Source: Chitinophaga pinensis
Lineage (GTDB): Bacteria; Bacteroidota; Bacteroidia; Chitinophagales; CAIOSU01
Length of the DNA: 64,000 nucleotides
Direction: 5' to 3'
Assembly: GCA_945901065.1 (NCBI GenBank)
Contig: CAMDKI010000003.1
Location: forward strand, 310,001-374,000
Positions 24,975-33,948 of the stretch are shown here, in pieces; position 1 is the first letter of the stretch, and each line of letters starts with the position of its first letter. The notes under the pieces are model-generated. The model saw nothing but the letters and a program-made list of their open reading frames with translations, was not told where the DNA came from and searched no databases. The position numbers and the translations under genes were made by a program.

Positions 24975-25872
24975 TAATCTGAGCCTTCGGCTTAGTAGTA
25001 GCCAAATAAACCCCAGCAAAGGTTACGAGGCCGGCCACTACTTTTATCCAAGTAAGGTGATCGCTGCCGAGGCTGAGCGCTATTATGGTGGCGCATATGG
25101 GTTGCACATAAATGTAGTAGCCCACCACCGATGGCTCAACACTGCGCATGGCGTACGTATTGAGGGCATAAGCCAAGTAAGTAGTAAACAGCAGCACATA
25201 GCCCACAATGAGCCAGGCACTGGTATCAAGCAACGACCAATCAACAGCCACCAGCTCTGAGTATCCTGCCGGCAACACGGGTATCAAACCAAACAAAAAT
25301 ACCCATTTAATGACCGTAAATGGATGGTATTTACTCATCAGCGGTTTTACAATTACCAAAAAAGTGCCGTAGGCTGCTGCGTTTAAAAAAACGTACAAAT
25401 CGCCCAGAATGCTTGCTTCTTTGTTGGTTGCGGCATTGCTAAATAAGATGATGCCAGAGGCGCCAACCGTACCCAATACTATACCGAGTATTTTCCTTAG
25501 GCTCATTTTCTCTTGCTTGCCCAGCACTGCAAACACCAGCACCAATATGGGGGTTACTATCATCAGCAGCGATGCATTGATGGGGCTAGTAATGTTAAGG
25601 CCTTTGAAAAAGAACAGTTGGTTGATGGCTACGCCAAACAAACCGCACGCCATCAGCCGGGGTATATCGGCACGGGCTATGGTTTCTTTTATCATCAACC
25701 CTGATAGCCAGAACATGATAGTAGCAAAAATAACCCGCAGCAGTATGAACCCAAACGGCTGAATGTATAGTGGCATAACCTGCTTGGCTAAAGTAAAGTT
25801 GGCACCATATATCAGGCTCACGGCCATTAATGCGGCATGGGGCAGGTACTTGCTACGGTTGGTGGGCTGCAT
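24940..25872 (-). CDS. EamA/DMT-family transporter
   Basis: A 310-residue inner-membrane protein with ten hydrophobic segments in two repeated EamA halves, the layout of drug/metabolite transporters. The first half begins ALMAVSLIYGANFTLAKQV; the second contains GTFLVIVKPLMSKYHPFTV. I use the ATG at 25872 (MQPTNRSKYL). The substrate is unknown. It ends inside the convergent nitronate monooxygenase gene. A second copy of its first 48 codons, ending in unrelated sequence, is found at 27038-27181, with the lipoprotein gene pair between the copies. Confidence 0.9.
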   Translation of the reverse strand: MQPTNRSKYLPHAALMAVSLIYGANFTLAKQVMPLYIQPFGFILLRVIFATIMFWLSGLMIKETIARADIPRLMACGLFGVAINQLFFFKGLNITSPINASLLMIVTPILVLVFAVLGKQEKMSLRKILGIVLGTVGASGIILFSNAATNKEASILGDLYVFLNAAAYGTFLVIVKPLMSKYHPFTVIKWVFLFGLIPVLPAGYSELVAVDWSLLDTSAWLIVGYVLLFTTYLAYALNTYAMRSVEPSVVGYYIYVQPICATIIALSLGSDHLTWIKVVAGLVTFAGVYLATTKPKAQIIIPSSPQSVVE

Positions 25873-25893
25873 GTTGGGTGCAAAAGTAAGGGG
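25729..25893 (-). repeat. Direct repeat: 5' end of eamA (intact-gene copy)
   Basis: This segment, covering the first 48 codons and ~20 upstream bases of the EamA gene, is about 92% identical to 27038-27202 in the same orientation. Within the codons roughly ten bases differ and all changes are silent. Confidence 0.9.
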
Positions 25894-26042
25894 AAATGGT
25901 GAGGGCTGCAGCCGTGATATACAATTGGGAAAAAAATTCATCAATCCTAAGCATATTTTTATTGTTATTTTTTTTGTGCAATATTTTATATGTTGTGTTT
26001 ATTTTATACTATTACATTTTACTAACGAAAATCAAAAAAATT

Positions 26043-26747
26043 ATGTACAAAAAATCAAATTTGATTTTGGGTGTAGGTGCCCAAACTGTGCTGCTAACAT
26101 GTGTGCTTTTCTTCACAGCTTGTGAAAAAACACCCCCATCTGAGCAAACAAAAGTTACGGGAGACGTATCTCTTTCGACATTATACGAAATGATAGATGA
26201 AGGAGATATAGACGACGCTCTGATGGTTGAGACAATATATCTATCAGAAGATGAGTTTGACTACAACACCGAGTTTGGCACATTAAACCATGAAAATGGA
26301 ACTGCTTACTATTTTGATGGTACAGATAGAGTAATAACGACAATCCCTATAACAGGTGGACAATATGTGACCATACTCGAACCTTCTGGTAGTGGATACA
26401 ATTATTTTAGCTTCCTATACCTAGCAAGTGTTACCCAGTATGCTACTATTAACAATGAAGTAGTAATAAAAACAGGGGAGGTGGGATATTACCGTCCAGA
26501 TGGTACTTTGTTGGCCAGTTTTGAATTTGATGATGGCGATATGATAGCATTTGATGAGGACTTAACCGATGATTTATATAGGTCTTTTATTGGTTGTTGG
26601 GGTTCTTCCATGGCAACCTTGTTCGACTTTGAAAATAACCCTGACTCAGGTATAGCATGTACATTTTTCCCAATTGCATGTTCGGGTGCAGCTGCTATAA
26701 ACTGCGCATTTTTTGTAAATATGAGCAGCATGCCTTATCATTACTAA
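26043..26747 (+). CDS. Predicted lipoprotein of unknown function
   Basis: A 234-residue secreted lipoprotein. From the ATG at 26043 the signal peptide runs MYKKSNLILGVGAQTVLLTC and the lipobox FFTAC places the lipidated Cys at about residue 26. The mature part is acidic (for example DMIAFDEDLTDD), beta-rich in the middle, and ends in a Cys-rich tail (GIACTFFPIACSGAAAINCAF). No family is recognised. The gene is AT-rich compared with its neighbours and lies between the two eamA 5' copies, so it is probably recently acquired cargo. The open frame extends 49 codons upstream but that sequence overlaps the repeat. Confidence 0.75.
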   Translation: MYKKSNLILGVGAQTVLLTCVLFFTACEKTPPSEQTKVTGDVSLSTLYEMIDEGDIDDALMVETIYLSEDEFDYNTEFGTLNHENGTAYYFDGTDRVITTIPITGGQYVTILEPSGSGYNYFSFLYLASVTQYATINNEVVIKTGEVGYYRPDGTLLASFEFDDGDMIAFDEDLTDDLYRSFIGCWGSSMATLFDFENNPDSGIACTFFPIACSGAAAINCAFFVNMSSMPYHY

Positions 26748-26761
26748 AAAATTTATGCCCT

Positions 26762-26947
26762 ATGAATACGAAAACAAACAAAAATAAACTCAACATACTT
26801 CTGGTTTATTTCATAATGAGTGGAATGCTGCTGGTTGCCATTGGTGCAGTTATAAAACTAGGTGGACATGGTAGCGGTACTTGGCCATTAATTAGCGGCA
26901 CAGTTATGTCAGTAGTTTCAACGCTGGCCTGGTTTTTCAAAAAGTAG
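26762..26947 (+). CDS. Small two-helix membrane protein
   Basis: A 61-residue protein from the ATG at 26762: a short basic start (MNTKTNKNKLN), then two hydrophobic helices (ILLVYFIMSGMLLVAIGAVI and WPLISGTVMSVVSTLAWFF) joined by a Gly-rich turn. It begins 14 bases after the lipoprotein stop and is followed by a terminator, so the two genes form one unit. Function unknown. Confidence 0.65.
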   Translation: MNTKTNKNKLNILLVYFIMSGMLLVAIGAVIKLGGHGSGTWPLISGTVMSVVSTLAWFFKK

Positions 26948-26952
26948 CATCA

Positions 26953-26999
26953 CTATAAAAACACAAAAAACGCCCCCACCAAATTAACGGTAGGGGCGT
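26953..26999 (+). terminator. Intrinsic terminator, related to the mdh terminator
   Basis: ACGCCCC and GGGGCGT form the stem with A-tract on the left and a short T-run on the right. The sequence, including the preceding AACACAAAAAACGCCCC, is clearly related to the terminator at 28396-28441 beside mdh, which suggests the two share an origin. Confidence 0.75.
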
Positions 27000-27037
27000 T
27001 TATGTTTATGACTTTGCAAACGATACCAACGGTTCAA

Positions 27038-27202
27038 AATAACCCGCAACAATATAAACCCAAACGGCTGAATATACAGCGGCATTACCTGCTTAGCCAA
27101 AGTAAAGTTGGCACCATATATCAGGCTCACGGCCATTAATGCGGCATGGGGCAGGTACTTGCTACGATTGGTGGGCTGCATGTTGGGTGCAAAAATAGGA
27201 GG
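27038..27202 (-). pseudogene. Truncated second copy of the eamA 5' end
   Basis: Reverse-strand reading gives MQPTNRSKYL through FGFILLRVI, 48 residues identical to the intact transporter, then diverges (LNRWYRLQ) to a stop at 26984. Compared with 25729-25872 about ten bases differ in the shared codons, none changing an amino acid. It has no complete transporter and is a gene-end remnant between the lipoprotein unit and the Fic gene. Confidence 0.92.
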
Positions 27203-27222
27203 AAAAGGCGGAAGGAGGATAA

Positions 27223-28326
27223 CTAAATATTCATGTAGTACCTAGTGCTTCTGCCATCTCCTTCAACAAGTAATGCCCCTAACCCAAGTAACTGTTGTAA
27301 ATCTCTAGTTGCAGTAGCTTTAGATGTTTTGGCAATGCTGGCGTATTTTCTGGCACTCATACCACCAACAAAGCCATCTGTACCGTGTTCCAACATGTTT
27401 TTTATCACTTTAAGTTGGCGAGGGTTTAACTGGTTTTCAAAACGATCAAAGTATTTAGTTTTGCTTAGGACAAATTGTATTTGTTTCTCTGCTTGCCCTT
27501 GAGCATCTAGCAACAACGATACAAAATACGCTACCCAAGGGGTAATTGCGTTACTTTTTGAGTTCGATTGCAGTGCTTGATAGTACATTTTCTTGTCCGC
27601 TTCAATTGCTTGAGATAAGCTGAATAGAATTGGCCTACCAATGTTTTGCGACAAAGCTTTTTCGGCAATGGCTCTCCCAATTCGCCCATTACCGTCTTCA
27701 AAGGGGTGTATTGATTCAAAATACAAGTGCGCGATGGCAGCCCGCACGGGAGCATGAATTATATAATCGGGACCTATAGGACTGGTATTATTAAACCACC
27801 TGATGAATCTGTCCATTTCTGCAGGCACCGATTGCGATGGAGGTGCTTCAAAATGTACTTTTTCTTTTCCAATGGCACCTGATATTATTTGCATGGGGGC
27901 CTCATCAGTTCGCCACATTCCTTTATTTATCCATAGGTTTCCTTTCATTAGCATCCGATGCCAATCAAATAATTTTACGTTGCTCAGAGGCTCATTAAAC
28001 GTGTTTCTCGCATCTACCATTAATTCAGCAATTCCTGATGCTCTTTGATCTGATACTTTTTCGGGGATAGTATTCAGCCCCATGTTATTCCGTATCGACG
28101 ATACTACATCTTCCCTGCTAAAATATTCCCCCTCAATGGCTGAAGTTTTTAGAGCTTCGGATAGCATGGTAGCTACTATAAAATCCACCTGTTCTTTTGA
28201 GGGCAATGACTGCAAAGTTCCACTCAGATGCCCTGTCTGCTTCGCAAAATCCAATAGTTTACATTCTAATTCCTCAAGGGAATAGGTGAAAAACGGCCAG
28301 TCTTTTTGTTGCCAATTGTATGCCAT
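27223..28326 (-). CDS. Fic family protein with DUF4172 N-terminus and winged-helix tail
   Basis: A 367-residue Fic protein from the ATG at 28326 (MAYNWQQKDW). Residues 1-80 are the DUF4172 type N-terminus and contain TSAIEGE (61-67), the self-inhibitory (S/T)xxxE(G/N) motif. The catalytic Fic motif HPFEDGNGRIGR is intact at 207-218, so AMP transfer or a related nucleotide transfer to a protein is likely. The C-terminal ~70 residues look like a winged helix (YASIAKTSKATATRDLQQL), suggesting DNA binding. Its promoter region (28343-28401) is filled with palindromes, consistent with autoregulation. It could be a toxin-like or signalling protein; no separate antitoxin is seen. Confidence 0.9.
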   Translation of the reverse strand: MAYNWQQKDWPFFTYSLEELECKLLDFAKQTGHLSGTLQSLPSKEQVDFIVATMLSEALKTSAIEGEYFSREDVVSSIRNNMGLNTIPEKVSDQRASGIAELMVDARNTFNEPLSNVKLFDWHRMLMKGNLWINKGMWRTDEAPMQIISGAIGKEKVHFEAPPSQSVPAEMDRFIRWFNNTSPIGPDYIIHAPVRAAIAHLYFESIHPFEDGNGRIGRAIAEKALSQNIGRPILFSLSQAIEADKKMYYQALQSNSKSNAITPWVAYFVSLLLDAQGQAEKQIQFVLSKTKYFDRFENQLNPRQLKVIKNMLEHGTDGFVGGMSARKYASIAKTSKATATRDLQQLLGLGALLVEGDGRSTRYYMNI

Positions 28327-28342
28327 GAGCTGATTATTAAGC

Positions 28343-28401
28343 TTAATCGGCTCAAAAAATAGCAAATTTTGAGCCGATTAGCAAATTTAATCGGCTCAAA
28401 A
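28343..28401 (-). promoter_or_regulatory. Triple palindromic site over the fic promoter
   Basis: Three copies of TTAATCGGCTCAAAA or its complement lie at 28343-28357 (direct), 28367-28380 (inverted) and 28387-28401 (direct). The second and third enclose, on the fic strand, TAAATTTG (28382-28389), a full match to the -7 consensus, so a protein bound to the palindrome would cover the promoter. The element is 17-75 bases upstream of the fic ATG. The winged-helix tail of the Fic protein is the obvious candidate binder, by inference. Confidence 0.6.
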
Positions 28402-28441
28402 CACAAAAAACGCCCCTACCAACTCAATGGCAGGGGCGTTA
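28396..28441 (-). terminator. Intrinsic terminator downstream of mdh
   Basis: AACGCCCCT and AGGGGCGTT stem with an A-tract (T-tract on the mdh strand) at the left, placed 24 bases after the mdh stop. It is the relative of 26953-26999. Confidence 0.8.
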
Positions 28442-28464
28442 AAATATATAGCACTGTGCGCTAA

Positions 28465-29394
28465 TTACGCAGTAGCATCTAATACGGAACACACTTCGCG
28501 AACCGCATCGGCAGATTTGTAAAGCAATGCTTTCTCGGCATCGTTCAATTTAAGCTCAATGATTTCTTTGATACCACCTTTGCCCAATTTAACGGGTACA
28601 CCAAGGTAAATATCGTTCAAACCATACTCGCCTTGCAACCAAGCACATACTGGGTAAATGCGGTCTTCGTCTTTAATAATGCTTTCTACCATTTGGGCAG
28701 CAGCAGCGCCAGGTGCATACCAAGCTGAAGTTCCCATAAGGTTTACTATTTCGCCACCGCCAGATTTGGTACGGTTGATAATTTCGTCCAAACGGCCAGC
28801 CTCAATAAACTCCGTAACTGGGATACCAGAAACGGTAGTGTAGCGTGGCAGCGGCACCATAGTATCGCCGTGGCCACCAAGTAACATGGCTTGCACGTCC
28901 TTTGGTGAGCAGTTCAATTCGTCGGCCAAGAAAGCTTTGTATCGGGCAGTATCCAAAATACCAGCCATGCCCATCACTTGTTTCGATGGCAAACCAGCAT
29001 TAAGGTATGCGCAGTAGGTCATTACATCCAATGGGTTCGATACCACAATAATGATAGTGTTTGGCGAGTGTTTCACCACGTTTTCGGTAACGCTCTTTAC
29101 AATCTCTGCGTTGGTATTAATTAAGTCGTCGCGGGTCATGCCTGGTTTACGAGGCAAGCCCGAGGTAATAACTACTACATCAGAACCGGCAGTTGCGTTA
29201 TAATCATTAGTAACACCTTTGATACGAGTGCTGTAACCGTTGATGTGCGATGCTTGCCACATATCCAAAGATTTGCCTTCGGCTATGCCTTGCTTAATAT
29301 CGAGCAAAACCACCTCTTTTACCAAATCGTAATGGGCTAAAACATTAGCGCAGGTTGAGCCTACATTGCCTGCACCGATAACTGATATCTTCAT
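28465..29394 (-). CDS. mdh: Malate dehydrogenase
   Basis: A 309-residue NAD-dependent malate dehydrogenase of the lactate-dehydrogenase-like type. The Rossmann motif VIGAGNVGSTCANVL is at the N-terminus, followed by LLDIKQGIAEGKSLDM, the substrate-loop arginines in SGLPRKPGMTRDDLINTN, and the catalytic His in MLLGGHGDTMVPL. It interconverts malate and oxaloacetate in the citric acid cycle. It is monocistronic with its own -7 box and terminator. Confidence 0.97.
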   Translation of the reverse strand: MKISVIGAGNVGSTCANVLAHYDLVKEVVLLDIKQGIAEGKSLDMWQASHINGYSTRIKGVTNDYNATAGSDVVVITSGLPRKPGMTRDDLINTNAEIVKSVTENVVKHSPNTIIIVVSNPLDVMTYCAYLNAGLPSKQVMGMAGILDTARYKAFLADELNCSPKDVQAMLLGGHGDTMVPLPRYTTVSGIPVTEFIEAGRLDEIINRTKSGGGEIVNLMGTSAWYAPGAAAAQMVESIIKDEDRIYPVCAWLQGEYGLNDIYLGVPVKLGKGGIKEIIELKLNDAEKALLYKSADAVREVCSVLDATA

Positions 29395-29413
29395 GATTCT
29401 CTTATTTTTTGAA

Positions 29414-29421
29414 CAAAACTA
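29414..29421 (-). promoter_or_regulatory. -7 box of mdh
   Basis: The reverse strand reads TAGTTTTG, a full TAnnTTTG match, 20 bases upstream of the mdh ATG. No clear -33 TTG is seen. Confidence 0.45.
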
Positions 29422-29556
29422 GCCAAAAATTGTGTTATAGGGGTGGAGGTTAACAAAAATTTGGGAATCCGTTTCTTTTCGACTAAATTTATCCACCCAT
29501 ACTGTTATCGGCTATTTACTTTTTTGTAACGAAATTATTAATAAGGCTATCTTACA

Positions 29557-31440
29557 ATGAAAAAATTCTTTGCCCCTTTGTTTGCTCTACTAATTATTAG
29601 CAATGCAAACGCCCAAAACTTTTGTGCTACTGACATGCCCGTTGAAATGACCAGTTGGTTGCGCGATTATAAGGCCGTAAATCAAGGTCCTTATGCAAAC
29701 AAGAGCACCAGCATTACCTATTTGCCCATCAAAGTGCATATTGTTGGCACCAACGCTGGCGGTGGATACTATAAGTTGGGCACCCTGCTAGATGCTATGT
29801 GTACCTTAAACGGGCAGTATGCGCCATACGATTGGCAGTTCTATATTTACGACGAAATTAACTACATCAACAGCGATGCGCTTTACAACCACACGGGTAG
29901 CTATCAAAGCATAATTAACGCTCAGAGCGTAGCCAATGTAATAAACATGTTTTTTGTGGCTGACCCAAGCGGTGCTTGCGGTTATTTTTCAAGTTTTGGT
30001 GGCCCTCAAAACCCAGGCGGCGGTGGTCGTCAGGGCTTTATAGCCATCAATAATTCTTGTGCAGGCGATGAAAATAGCACAATAGCCCATGAGTTGGGCC
30101 ACTTCTTCTCCTTGCCACATACCTTTTATGGTTGGGAAGGTCGCTCGGCAACCGATGCTCCACGTTCATCAGACGAGCGCGTAAACGGAAGCAATTGTAA
30201 CTCAAGTGCCGATTTCTTCTGTGACACCCCTGCTGATTTCATTAGCGACCGATGGAACTGCCCTTATACACTAACCAAAAACGATTTTCAAGGCAATCCT
30301 TACAATCCAGATGGCAGCTTGTACATGTCGTATGCAAACGATGCGTGCCAAGACCACCACAGCGTTGAACAAGTTGATGCCATCAAATCTTATTTGAGCG
30401 ATAGGCGTAGTTATATGTTGGGCATAAATTTTCCCAACTACCCTATCATTACCGATACATCGGCCACTTTGTTTCCGCCAACTGGAGCTACAGGTGTTCC
30501 GGCCAATTACGTGAACCTGAAATGGAGAATGGTGCCAGGGGCCACCCACTACCAGATACAGGGCACCCGCTCAAATAATATCAACAACCTTACCATAGAC
30601 ACGCTTGTATCCGATACCTCAATTATCTTCACCGACCTGTTGCCGGGCTACACCTACCGCTGGCGCGTAAGGGCTTTCAACAAATACTCTACCTGCTCGC
30701 CATACACCATTTTCTCCACCTTTGTTACAACAGCTCCAACATCTATTATCCCAATAGTAGATATTGACCCAATTTCTTGCAACGGTGCTTTCGACGGAAA
30801 TATAACTGTTTCGGTAAGTGGTGGTCAAGGGCCATATCAGTATGAATGGTCAAATGGCAGCACAAGTTCTCAGTTAACATTCGTTGACGAAGGAAACTAC
30901 TTGGTAACCGTTACTAATAGCAACAATGAATCATTGGTGCTTAGCATTGATGTAGCACAGCCTGACCCAATTAATCTCGATTTGGTGCTAAACGGCACAA
31001 GCTTAACTATACAGGCTAATGGCGGTGTCTTGCCTTATACCTACAGCTGGTCAACAGGTTCAACTGCTGCAGGTATTGTAGCCACAGCAGGCACCACTTA
31101 CTCGGTTACCATAACCGATCGAAATGGTTGCACGGCTACCAAGTCGTATAACTATGTGGTTGGTGTCAATCAAGTTGATGCGGCCAGTAGCTTAAGGGTT
31201 TATCCGAACCCTGCAGCTTCGGCGGCTGGTTTTGCGGTTGAGTTTACTACGCCCCAAGCCGTAAATGCTACCATTGAGGTGGTTGATAATGCCGGTAGAA
31301 ACGTATATACAGGCACCGAAAACTTTAAATCGGGAGTTAACGTAACTCAAATTCCATTATCGCAGCTTAGCTCTGGCCTATATTTCGTGAGGGTGGTGAG
31401 TAAAGAAGGGGTAAAAACTACAAAAATATTGGTTTATTAA
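29557..31440 (+). CDS. Secreted zinc metalloprotease with SprB-type repeats and T9SS tail
   Basis: A 627-residue exported protein. A signal peptide (FFAPLFALLIISNANA-QN) is followed by a metalloprotease domain with the extended zinc motif AHELGHFFSLPH near residue 177 and FCDTPAD further on, as in pappalysin/M43-type enzymes. A fibronectin-III-like domain comes next (LLPGYTYRWRVRAFN), then SprB-type repeats (SCNGAFDGNITVSVSGGQGP, YTYSWSTGST). The last ~80 residues (LRVYPNPAASA ... LSSGLYFVRVVS) are a type IX secretion sorting domain. The enzyme is therefore expected on the cell surface or outside. A terminator follows. Confidence 0.93.
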   Translation: MKKFFAPLFALLIISNANAQNFCATDMPVEMTSWLRDYKAVNQGPYANKSTSITYLPIKVHIVGTNAGGGYYKLGTLLDAMCTLNGQYAPYDWQFYIYDEINYINSDALYNHTGSYQSIINAQSVANVINMFFVADPSGACGYFSSFGGPQNPGGGGRQGFIAINNSCAGDENSTIAHELGHFFSLPHTFYGWEGRSATDAPRSSDERVNGSNCNSSADFFCDTPADFISDRWNCPYTLTKNDFQGNPYNPDGSLYMSYANDACQDHHSVEQVDAIKSYLSDRRSYMLGINFPNYPIITDTSATLFPPTGATGVPANYVNLKWRMVPGATHYQIQGTRSNNINNLTIDTLVSDTSIIFTDLLPGYTYRWRVRAFNKYSTCSPYTIFSTFVTTAPTSIIPIVDIDPISCNGAFDGNITVSVSGGQGPYQYEWSNGSTSSQLTFVDEGNYLVTVTNSNNESLVLSIDVAQPDPINLDLVLNGTSLTIQANGGVLPYTYSWSTGSTAAGIVATAGTTYSVTITDRNGCTATKSYNYVVGVNQVDAASSLRVYPNPAASAAGFAVEFTTPQAVNATIEVVDNAGRNVYTGTENFKSGVNVTQIPLSQLSSGLYFVRVVSKEGVKTTKILVY

Positions 31441-31460
31441 CTTAATGCATATTACATTGA

Positions 31461-31497
31461 AGCCGCTAGCAAAAATCTTGTTAGCGGCTTTTTTTTG
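31461..31497 (+). terminator. Intrinsic terminator of the metalloprotease gene
   Basis: GCCGCTAGCAA and TTGTTAGCGGC form the stem, followed by eight T, starting about 20 bases after the stop. Confidence 0.85.
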
Positions 31498-31556
31498 TTC
31501 CAAAACCCAGAGTGTATGCTATACTGAACAAGAGCTACACAGGCGGGTGACAATGC

Positions 31557-31588
31557 TTGCGATTTCTAGTTTTATTTTAATATTTTTG
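31557..31588 (+). promoter_or_regulatory. Full Bacteroidota promoter of the PorE-like gene
   Basis: TTG at 31557-31559, a 21-base spacer, then TATTTTTG at 31581-31588: both elements of the TTG-N(~20)-TAnnTTTG promoter. The ATG is at 31635. Confidence 0.6.
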
Positions 31589-31634
31589 TACCTTATAGCT
31601 TCTTTATATACACTTGAATAAAAAACCAACCAGG

Positions 31635-33890
31635 ATGAACCACAAATCGTTCCTGATTTTAATAGCCACCTTGCTTTTGGTCATTGGTGCGCTAAGTGCC
31701 CAAGACGTTAAAACAAAGAAAGCAGATCGCTACTACGATTTGTTTCAGTTTGATAAGGCCATTGAACAGTATCAACGTATAATAAAGAAGGAGCCTGACA
31801 ACTATCATGCCCTTGTGCGCCTTGGCGATAGCTATCGTTTGTTGGGCAAGCCGGCCGATGCTGAATTCTGGTATGGTTCGGCGTCAAAACATGCTAGTGC
31901 CGACTCGGCAGTTGTTTTCAACTATGCGCAAGCCTTGCGCTCAAATGGCAAATATACCGATGCCAAGGAGCAATACAAGCGCTATAGCACTATGGCTCCA
32001 AACGACCCACGCGGTGCCAGTTTGGCCCAATCGATGGATGAAATAAACAAGCTTAAAGCCGATTCGTTGCGCTACAATGTGATTAACATTGGTGAAGCCA
32101 ACACGCCTGGTAGCGAGTTTAGCCCATCTTACTATCAAGATTCTTTGCTTGTTTTCCCATCAAACAGGGGAGCGAAAGGCAAAGACGTGTGGCAAGGCGG
32201 TGCATTTCTTGACTTGTATACAGGTGCCATTGCTAATGATACTGCTGTAGGCGACGTACAAGTGCTGGGCGGCAAAGTAAACAGCAAGTTTCACGAAGGC
32301 CCTGTAACCTTTAACAAGGACTATACGGTAATGTATTTTACCAGAAACTCTTTTGTGAAGAGTAAAAAGAAAGGTGAAAAGGATATTATGCGCCTGAGCG
32401 TTTTCAAATCGAAATTGGAGAATGGTAATTGGGGCAGTGTAGAGCGCCTGCCTTTTAACAACGATGATTTTACCTGTGGCCACCCTACTTTGTCGGCCGA
32501 CGGTAAATACCTTTATTTTTCTTCGGATATGCCCGGTGGTTTCGGTGGATTGGATTTGTGGCGCGTTTCGGTAAGCGAAGACACGTACGGAACCCCAGAA
32601 AACTTGGGTGAAGGGGTAAATGGCAGCGGAAACGAACAATTCCCGTTTTTGCACGAAGATGGCACCTTGTTTTTTGCCTCTGATGGGCTAGTTGGTTTAG
32701 GGGGTTTAGATATTTACTATGCTACGCCTATAAATGGCAAGTATGGCAAACCAACCAACATGGGCTACCCTATTAATACCCACTTTGACGACCTAGGCTT
32801 GATATTTAATAAGGAAAGGAAGAAAGGATACTTTGCTTCTAACCGCGATGGTGGTATTGGAGATGACGACATCTATTATTTCGATACCTATGGCCTGCGC
32901 TTAAAGGTTATTGTTTACGATAGGCTTACTGGCGACCCAATTGATAGCGCATATGCATCATTGCTCAGTGGCACCGATACTTTGGGCAAAGTACTTACCG
33001 AAAATGGTGGTGCTGCTACTTTTAAAGTAGAAACCGACAAGGGCTACGGTATATATGCCACTAAGGATGGCTATTTGCCAAATAAAGTAAATGTAAGCAC
33101 CACTGGCTTGGACAATAACTCCCCCGCAATACGGGTGCCGCTTGACCGTGGCGATTTGATGCTGGTTGGTACTACTTTTGAAGTAAAAGTAGACGACAAC
33201 ACCAAAGAGGAAGTAAGGGTTGGACCGCTACCAAGTACCATCGTTAGGTTGCACAACCTAACCGATAAAACCATCGACTCAACCACCACTGGCCAAGATG
33301 GCAAATTTGCCTTCCAGCTGAAGTCGGAGAAAGAATATAAGCTAGATGGCGACAAGGAGCTGTATTTCTTAAAGAGCGAGAAGAACTTTGACACTAAAGG
33401 TAAAATCTCGGGTATGGTAGAAGCAGACCTAGAGCTTTACAAATTGGCTGGGGTTATTCGCCTAGTAAATATTTACTATGACTTTGACAAGTATAACATT
33501 CGCCCTGATGCAGCCAAAGAACTTGACCGCTTGTATGGTTATTTGGTGAAATACCCTGACATGGTAATTCAAATGCGTTCGCATACCGATTGCCGTGGCT
33601 CTAAAGTGTACAACATGCGCTTGTCGGCCAACCGTGCCCAGTCGGCTGCCAACTACTTGATAGGTAAAGGCATGACCAATGGTATTTTGAACATGATGAA
33701 AACCATTACCGCAGCAGGCTTTGGCGAAACCTTACCTATTTACGGCGGCTTATGTGCCGACGACCAAGGTATACGCGACGGACTATTGAGCCAAGATTTG
33801 ATTGATAAACATCAGTTTAACAGGCGCACTGAGTTCTTAGTATTGGTACAACCTAAAGCGATATATGTTGAGAGCTCGGTTAAAAAATAA
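31635..33890 (+). CDS. PorE-like TPR / PD40 / OmpA envelope protein
   Basis: A 751-residue exported protein. The signal peptide ends LSAQ-D. Next are TPR repeats (FQFDKAIEQYQRIIKKEPDN), PD40/WD40-like beta-propeller blades (GHPTLSADGKYLYFSSDMPG, GYFASNRDGGIGDDDIYYFD), a carboxypeptidase-regulatory-like region, and a C-terminal OmpA peptidoglycan-binding domain (YYDFDKYNIRPDAAKELDRL, MRSHTDCRG). This domain order is that of PorE, which anchors the type IX secretion machine to peptidoglycan, though Bacteroidota have several paralogues. A TTG seven codons upstream is an unlikely start. It has its own promoter and terminator. Confidence 0.92.
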   Translation: MNHKSFLILIATLLLVIGALSAQDVKTKKADRYYDLFQFDKAIEQYQRIIKKEPDNYHALVRLGDSYRLLGKPADAEFWYGSASKHASADSAVVFNYAQALRSNGKYTDAKEQYKRYSTMAPNDPRGASLAQSMDEINKLKADSLRYNVINIGEANTPGSEFSPSYYQDSLLVFPSNRGAKGKDVWQGGAFLDLYTGAIANDTAVGDVQVLGGKVNSKFHEGPVTFNKDYTVMYFTRNSFVKSKKKGEKDIMRLSVFKSKLENGNWGSVERLPFNNDDFTCGHPTLSADGKYLYFSSDMPGGFGGLDLWRVSVSEDTYGTPENLGEGVNGSGNEQFPFLHEDGTLFFASDGLVGLGGLDIYYATPINGKYGKPTNMGYPINTHFDDLGLIFNKERKKGYFASNRDGGIGDDDIYYFDTYGLRLKVIVYDRLTGDPIDSAYASLLSGTDTLGKVLTENGGAATFKVETDKGYGIYATKDGYLPNKVNVSTTGLDNNSPAIRVPLDRGDLMLVGTTFEVKVDDNTKEEVRVGPLPSTIVRLHNLTDKTIDSTTTGQDGKFAFQLKSEKEYKLDGDKELYFLKSEKNFDTKGKISGMVEADLELYKLAGVIRLVNIYYDFDKYNIRPDAAKELDRLYGYLVKYPDMVIQMRSHTDCRGSKVYNMRLSANRAQSAANYLIGKGMTNGILNMMKTITAAGFGETLPIYGGLCADDQGIRDGLLSQDLIDKHQFNRRTEFLVLVQPKAIYVESSVKK

Positions 33891-33912
33891 TTGACCTCTT
33901 GATAACGCATTC

Positions 33913-33948
33913 AGAAGGCTGCCCAACTGCTGGGCAGCCTTCTTTTTT
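33913..33948 (+). terminator. Intrinsic terminator of the PorE-like gene
   Basis: AGAAGGCTGCCCA and TGGGCAGCCTTCT form a 13-base perfect stem followed by T. It sits 22 bases after the stop and abuts the 3' end of the convergent small gene at 33947. Confidence 0.88.
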
